Source: Cryptomeria japonica
Lineage: Eukaryota > Streptophyta > Pinopsida > Cupressales > Cupressaceae
Reading direction: 5' to 3'
Assembly (NCBI RefSeq): GCF_030272615.1
Contig: NC_081410.1
Coordinates: 505,530,442-505,594,441 of the forward strand
Length of the DNA stretch: 64,000 bases
In this document: in pieces, positions 60,905-64,000 of the stretch
Layout of the letters: each line of letters starts with the position of its first letter
How positions within the stretch are numbered: position 1 is the first letter of the stretch
The notes under the pieces: model-generated
The model's database searches: none
What the model was told of the DNA's origin: nothing
What the model saw: only the letters and a program-made list of their open reading frames with translations
Position numbers and translations under genes: made by a program

Positions 60905-61538
60905 ATGAACATTCTTGAAGGAATTGAAACTAACAGAGCTCCTTTGTTTTATGGTTCAAACTATGCATTTTGGAGTGTGTGTATAAAGACCTATTTGATG
61001 TCTCTTGGTTTTGATGTTTGGATGAGTGTGATAAATGGTTATAATGTTCCTTCTGCACCTCCTACAGATGTTGATGGAAAGAGGAAATTTGAAAATAATG
61101 CTAAAGCTATGAATGTTATTTTGTGTGGCTTATCAAAATCAGAATTCGTAAAGGTCATGCATTGTGAAATAACACATACTATGTGGGAAAAATTTCAAAT
61201 TTCATATGAAGGAGATGAAAAAGTTAAGAATGACAAACTTCAAACCTACAGAATGCAATTTAAAAGTCTTAGAATGCAAAAAGAAGAAAATGTAGCTAGT
61301 TATTTTTTAAGAGTTGATGAAGTTGTTCCAAAGATCTTAAGATTGTTACCTTTGGGGTTTGATGCAAAAGTCTCAACTATTGAAGAGATGGTTGAACATG
61401 ATAAGTTGACAGTTGGCAAGTTGCATGGTATTCTGATAACTTATGAAATGAGAACTAATGTTGAATCTTCTTCGAAAAAAGAAACTGCCTTCAAAGCTTC
61501 AAAGAAAAGTAAGAAAAATGCACATGTATCAAGTGAGA
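60905..61538 (+). pseudogene. C4 gag polyprotein fragment (copia, UBN2-like)
   Basis: The frame starts at ATG 60905 (MNILEGIETNRAPLFYGSNY). It reads the copia gag pattern: YAFWSVCIKTYLMSLGFDVW, NVILCGLSKSEFVKVMHCEI, TMWEKFQISYEGDEKVK, LQTYRMQFKSLRM, YFLRVDEVV, then directly LRLLPLGFDAKVSTIEEM and GILITYEMRT. Compared with related gags as I know them, about 25 residues are missing between DEVV and the LRLLP block. No stop breaks the frame before 61538, where the CACTA-like sequence begins; the frame then runs on through foreign sequence to 61618. Gag would form the particle that packages element RNA; alone it is a remnant. Confidence 0.8.
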
Positions 61539-61760
61539 CACTAATACATTTGGTCTATAATTTCGACGAAGGTTTCCAACGGAAAAGGAATATTGTGACC
61601 AAATTTGATTTTTTTTAAGAAATACACGAATTCGTCGAAATTCCGACGATAATTTCACATTTGGTTTCGACAGAGAAGACATTAGCAATGAAATTAAGTT
61701 TTTTTTCAAGAAAGTGCCCGTGTTTGTCGCAATTGCGACGACAATGGCCATTATACTTTA
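61539..61760 (+). mobile_element. CACTA (En/Spm)-like terminal fragment
   Basis: CACTAATACATTTGG starts at 61539 inside the C4 gag frame. It is followed by subterminal-style CGACGAA/TTCGTCG units in both orientations (about 61563, 61631, 61646, 61669, 61728, 61735), including gtcgaaattccgac and gtcgcaattgcgac. Plant CACTA transposons have CACTA termini and such subterminal repeats. I could not find a matching TAGTG end, so this may be a one-ended fragment or chance. Confidence 0.4.
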
Positions 61761-62172
61761 AAAAAAAAAAAAGAGCAAGTCATTTGTGACATTTGCAATC
61801 CCGTGTAGGCTTCTACGTCGAGCTCAACCCCTAGCAAGATCAAATGGCACACTCACCATTCGAGGTAGAATCTTCACCTTCATTTCGGATTTGCATAATA
61901 TGAGGAATTTCTGAATCTTCACCTTCATTCATTAAATCTTCAGATTTGCATAATATTTGCATAATTTATGGAATTGCTTGGGCAGAATCTTCACCTTCAT
62001 TCATTGATTTACATATATGAGGAATTGCTTGCGTCCCACCCATTGCTTGAGCTATCCACTGCATTTCACAAGTACCCGTGATTTGTCATTCCTAGGTCAT
62101 TGGAAGTCTTTTAATGTTGCCCCCATGCCTCGATTGTCGATGTTCAGTCTTCCCCTTTCGCCACCATGAATT
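61761..62172. other. Spacer with a dispersed short repeat, no gene seen
   Basis: gaatcttcaccttcatt recurs at about 61870, 61914 and 61989 with irregular spacing, alongside tttgcataatat. No coding is supported. Confidence 0.55.
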
Positions 62173-63333
62173 TGTTGGCATTTTTGTGGTTTATGATGTG
62201 ATTGTCATTGATGGACACACACTTGTATTGAGATCCCCTTTATATGTATGGGCTTATGCTCAACTGGTATTTGTTCCAACCGGTATGTTGTATACTAGTC
62301 TCTAGACTAGTGGTGATTTTGCAGAATGTGTTTCCAGGTCTGAAGCGGCATGTCGACTCCAAGCGGTTCGCAGATCACAAGCGGTATGAGGGAGCAAAGC
62401 TGCACAACACATTCTTACCAGTCTTCATTTTTGTCAAACCGGCAACCGGTATTTTGTATGAACCGGTAATACTCTGTGATGAGTTACCAACCGGCATTTT
62501 GTGATGAGTTACCAATCCACCGATTGTTTGACGGTGCCGACACATTGACGGTGATTCTTGTGTCGTGTTACTGAGTATGTCTAGATTCATTGAACCTAGG
62601 AAATTGTAATGTAATCCTATTGAACCGACATGAAATCAGATTCCTTTAAAAGGACATCATGTCTAGGGTTTTCGAGTTGTTGTTGCTATTGCTGAAAGGG
62701 TTAATGTCGAGCTAGGGTTTAAGGTGGAAGTTGAGAATGATCTTATCTGAGAAGATCAAGTTGTAATTGTGAGAGAGAGAGAAAAGACTAAAGTAATGCT
62801 GGAATGCATTAGCTGTGAGCAATACTAGATCTAACCAAGCAGTTTGTGCTATTAGATAGATCAAACACTTGTTGATTACTCACATCTTTGACAAGTCTGT
62901 AGCCCTTAACTGGGTAGGCCTCAAAGCCTTTGTAAAATACTCTAACAAGGTGGTTCACACATGTGAATCTAAAATCCTCTAACAAGGTAGTCTTTAATCA
63001 GACTTATCTCCTAACAGAGATTGAGATTCCTAACAGGATCTGTTCTGGTGAAGAACATTGTAAGACCTTAATCGGTCTGGTTTCTATTCTGCAAATAGTG
63101 ACTTGTGAGTTCCATCTCAACGTGGTTTTTCCCAGTTGGTTTTCCACGTCAAATATCATGTGTTATGGTTGTATTTCTTTTGTGGGTGAATGCTTTATTC
63201 ACAATTTGGTTTGCATGTGTGGTAACCGGTTTGACTGTCAGACTGCTTTAATGGTTTATCTTTAGACTGTGTAACTGTTTTTGTGCAGTAGTTTTTGGCA
63301 TACTAATTCACCCCCCCCTCTTAGTATTCATCA
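62173..63333 (+). repeat. C5 5' LTR
   Basis: It opens TGTTGGCATTTTTGTGG and contains TTGTCATTGATGG, as in C1 and C4, and closes TATTCATCA before the primer site. A TATA-like ctttaaaagg lies at about 62644-62653. The right end is secure; the left end is inferred since the 3' LTR is outside the window. Confidence 0.7.
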
Positions 63334-63335
63334 AT

Positions 63336-63347
63336 TGGTATCAGAGC
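63336..63347 (+). promoter_or_regulatory. C5 primer binding site (initiator tRNA-Met)
   Basis: TGGTATCAGAGC, a perfect match, two bases after the LTR end. Confidence 0.95.
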
Positions 63348-63383
63348 CTACCTTTCTATAAGTTTAACCACTTGGAAAGAGAT

Positions 63384-64000
63384 ATGGGGGAATACACCTT
63401 GAGGGAACTTACTCAATGGCTCACTAAGTCTAAGCAAGCCTATGATGATCTTATGGTCAAATACAAGGCATCTCAACCAAAAAGGAGAGAACATGCAGAG
63501 AGGCCGATGGAACTATCTGAAAGTAGTTCTGAAGATGAAGCTAACATGGAAGCCATGATTGTTGAAGTGAATAAGCTGAATGATTCAAACTCCAATCTGA
63601 GAAAGGAGTTGGAAGGACTGACTATTTGGTTTAGTCAAGAGCTTGAGAACCGGAGAAAAGCTGAAGATCTGGTAAAGGACAGAGATCATGAGATCTCCAA
63701 GTTGAAACATGAGATTAGTGCACTGATTGCTCGCCTTCATGAGAGCAGAATGGAAAAAGAAGACATGCAAGGAGAACTAAACATTGCCATCTCAGAAAAT
63801 GCAAGTCTAATGGAGACAAACACTGCTATTTCCAAAGAACTCTTTGAGTCAAAGGAAATACTTGCTAAGTTTGGCAAAAGCACTGTCAAGCTAGAGCAAA
63901 AGCTTGAGTCATCTAGACCGGTGAAGAATACCAATGGTCTTGGTTTCTCTGGACATGAGGAAGGAGAATCCTCAGGAACAAATGCTGATGCATCAAAGAA
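63384..64000 (+). CDS. C5 gag, coiled-coil rich, open to the window edge
   Basis: ATG 63384 opens a frame of more than 205 codons with no stop before the end of the window. The protein starts MGEYTLRELTQWLTKSKQAY. It has an acidic-serine patch (ELSESSSEDEA, about residues 42-52), then a long helix with heptad leucines and charged residues (for example VNKLNDSNSNLRKELEGL, residues 62-180) typical of a coiled coil. It ends with TNGLGFSGHEEGESSGTNAD. A C-terminal coiled coil followed by a GLGF-type segment occurs in SIRE-like copia gags, where it comes after a capsid-like domain and a zinc knuckle. Here neither precedes it; the ATG is only about 36 bp after the primer site. This suggests a gag shortened at its N terminus or a non-autonomous derivative. 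Confidence 0.8.
   Translation, partial: MGEYTLRELTQWLTKSKQAYDDLMVKYKASQPKRREHAERPMELSESSSEDEANMEAMIVEVNKLNDSNSNLRKELEGLTIWFSQELENRRKAEDLVKDRDHEISKLKHEISALIARLHESRMEKEDMQGELNIAISENASLMETNTAISKELFESKEILAKFGKSTVKLEQKLESSRPVKNTNGLGFSGHEEGESSGTNADASK

Larger units (their letters stand above)
59071..61538 (+). mobile_element. C4: Ty1/copia fragment (5' LTR plus gag)
   Basis: A putative LTR (59071-60833) opening TGTTGAAC, a decayed initiator-Met primer site and a gag frame are collinear on the plus strand. The start shares TTGTCATTGATG with the C1 and C5 LTR starts. Pol and the 3' LTR are absent; a CACTA-like terminus replaces gag at 61539. Confidence 0.65.
62173..64000 (+). mobile_element. C5: Ty1/copia retrotransposon, 5' part, leaves the window
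   Basis: A 5' LTR (62173-63333), perfect initiator-Met primer site and open gag frame are collinear. Only the 5' portion is visible. The absence of stops in the coding part makes it the least decayed element here. Confidence 0.82.

Overview
This window is plant nuclear DNA made almost entirely of nested LTR retrotransposons. The evidence for a plant is the retroelement content (Ty1/copia with initiator-Met primer sites, a Ty3/gypsy chromovirus, and a Tat-type Ty3/gypsy element with two RNase H domains and an antisense plant-mobile-domain ORF), plus a subtilase fragment of plant type. The density and depth of nesting suggest a large seed-plant genome, possibly a gymnosperm; that last step is inference. 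I found no intact host gene, rRNA, tRNA or CRISPR array. The organism cannot be named from sequence alone.

Layout. (1) 1-3709: two direct repeats of about 620 bp flank a (GT)n tract and a broken minus-strand subtilase fragment. (2) 4703-28043: a copia element, C1 (+), opened by three later insertions. These are chromovirus G1 (minus, 4759-10881, target-site duplication GATAT) in its 5' LTR, copia C2 (+, 12121-16800, CTACA) eight codons into its gag, and copia C3 (minus, 21369-27224, CATTG/TATTG), a relative of C1, in its 3' LTR. The end of the C1 3' LTR is missing. (3) 28044-32842: a long broken minus-strand ORF of unknown family with its upstream region. (4) 32843-56447: a 23.6-kb Tat-like gypsy element, G2 (minus, GTAAT/ATAAT). 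It carries one long gag-pol frame, an antisense plant-mobile-domain gene with its own TATA box and a predicted intron, and three clusters of a motif spaced mostly 21 nt apart. A large apparent solo LTR, S1 (34696-39802, ACTTT), holding a second solo LTR, S2 (35865-36640, CCCGC), lies between the TATA box and the antisense ORF. (5) 56448-59070: little recognisable. (6) 59071-61538: a copia LTR and gag fragment (C4), cut by a CACTA-like terminus. (7) 62173-64000: the 5' LTR and an open coiled-coil gag of a copia element (C5) that leaves the window.

How the parts work together. Each element carries the usual copy-and-paste set: LTR promoter, tRNA primer site, gag, protease, integrase, reverse transcriptase and RNase H. 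All but C5 are visibly inactivated by stop codons, frameshifts, deletions or lost catalytic residues. The nesting gives an order of events: C1 precedes G1, C2 and C3; G2 precedes S1, which precedes S2.

Most unusual: the TAGCGCAT motif in G2. It recurs mainly every 21 nt in three places and always reads TAGCGCAT on the sense strand of the ORF that follows, although the two ORFs lie on opposite strands.
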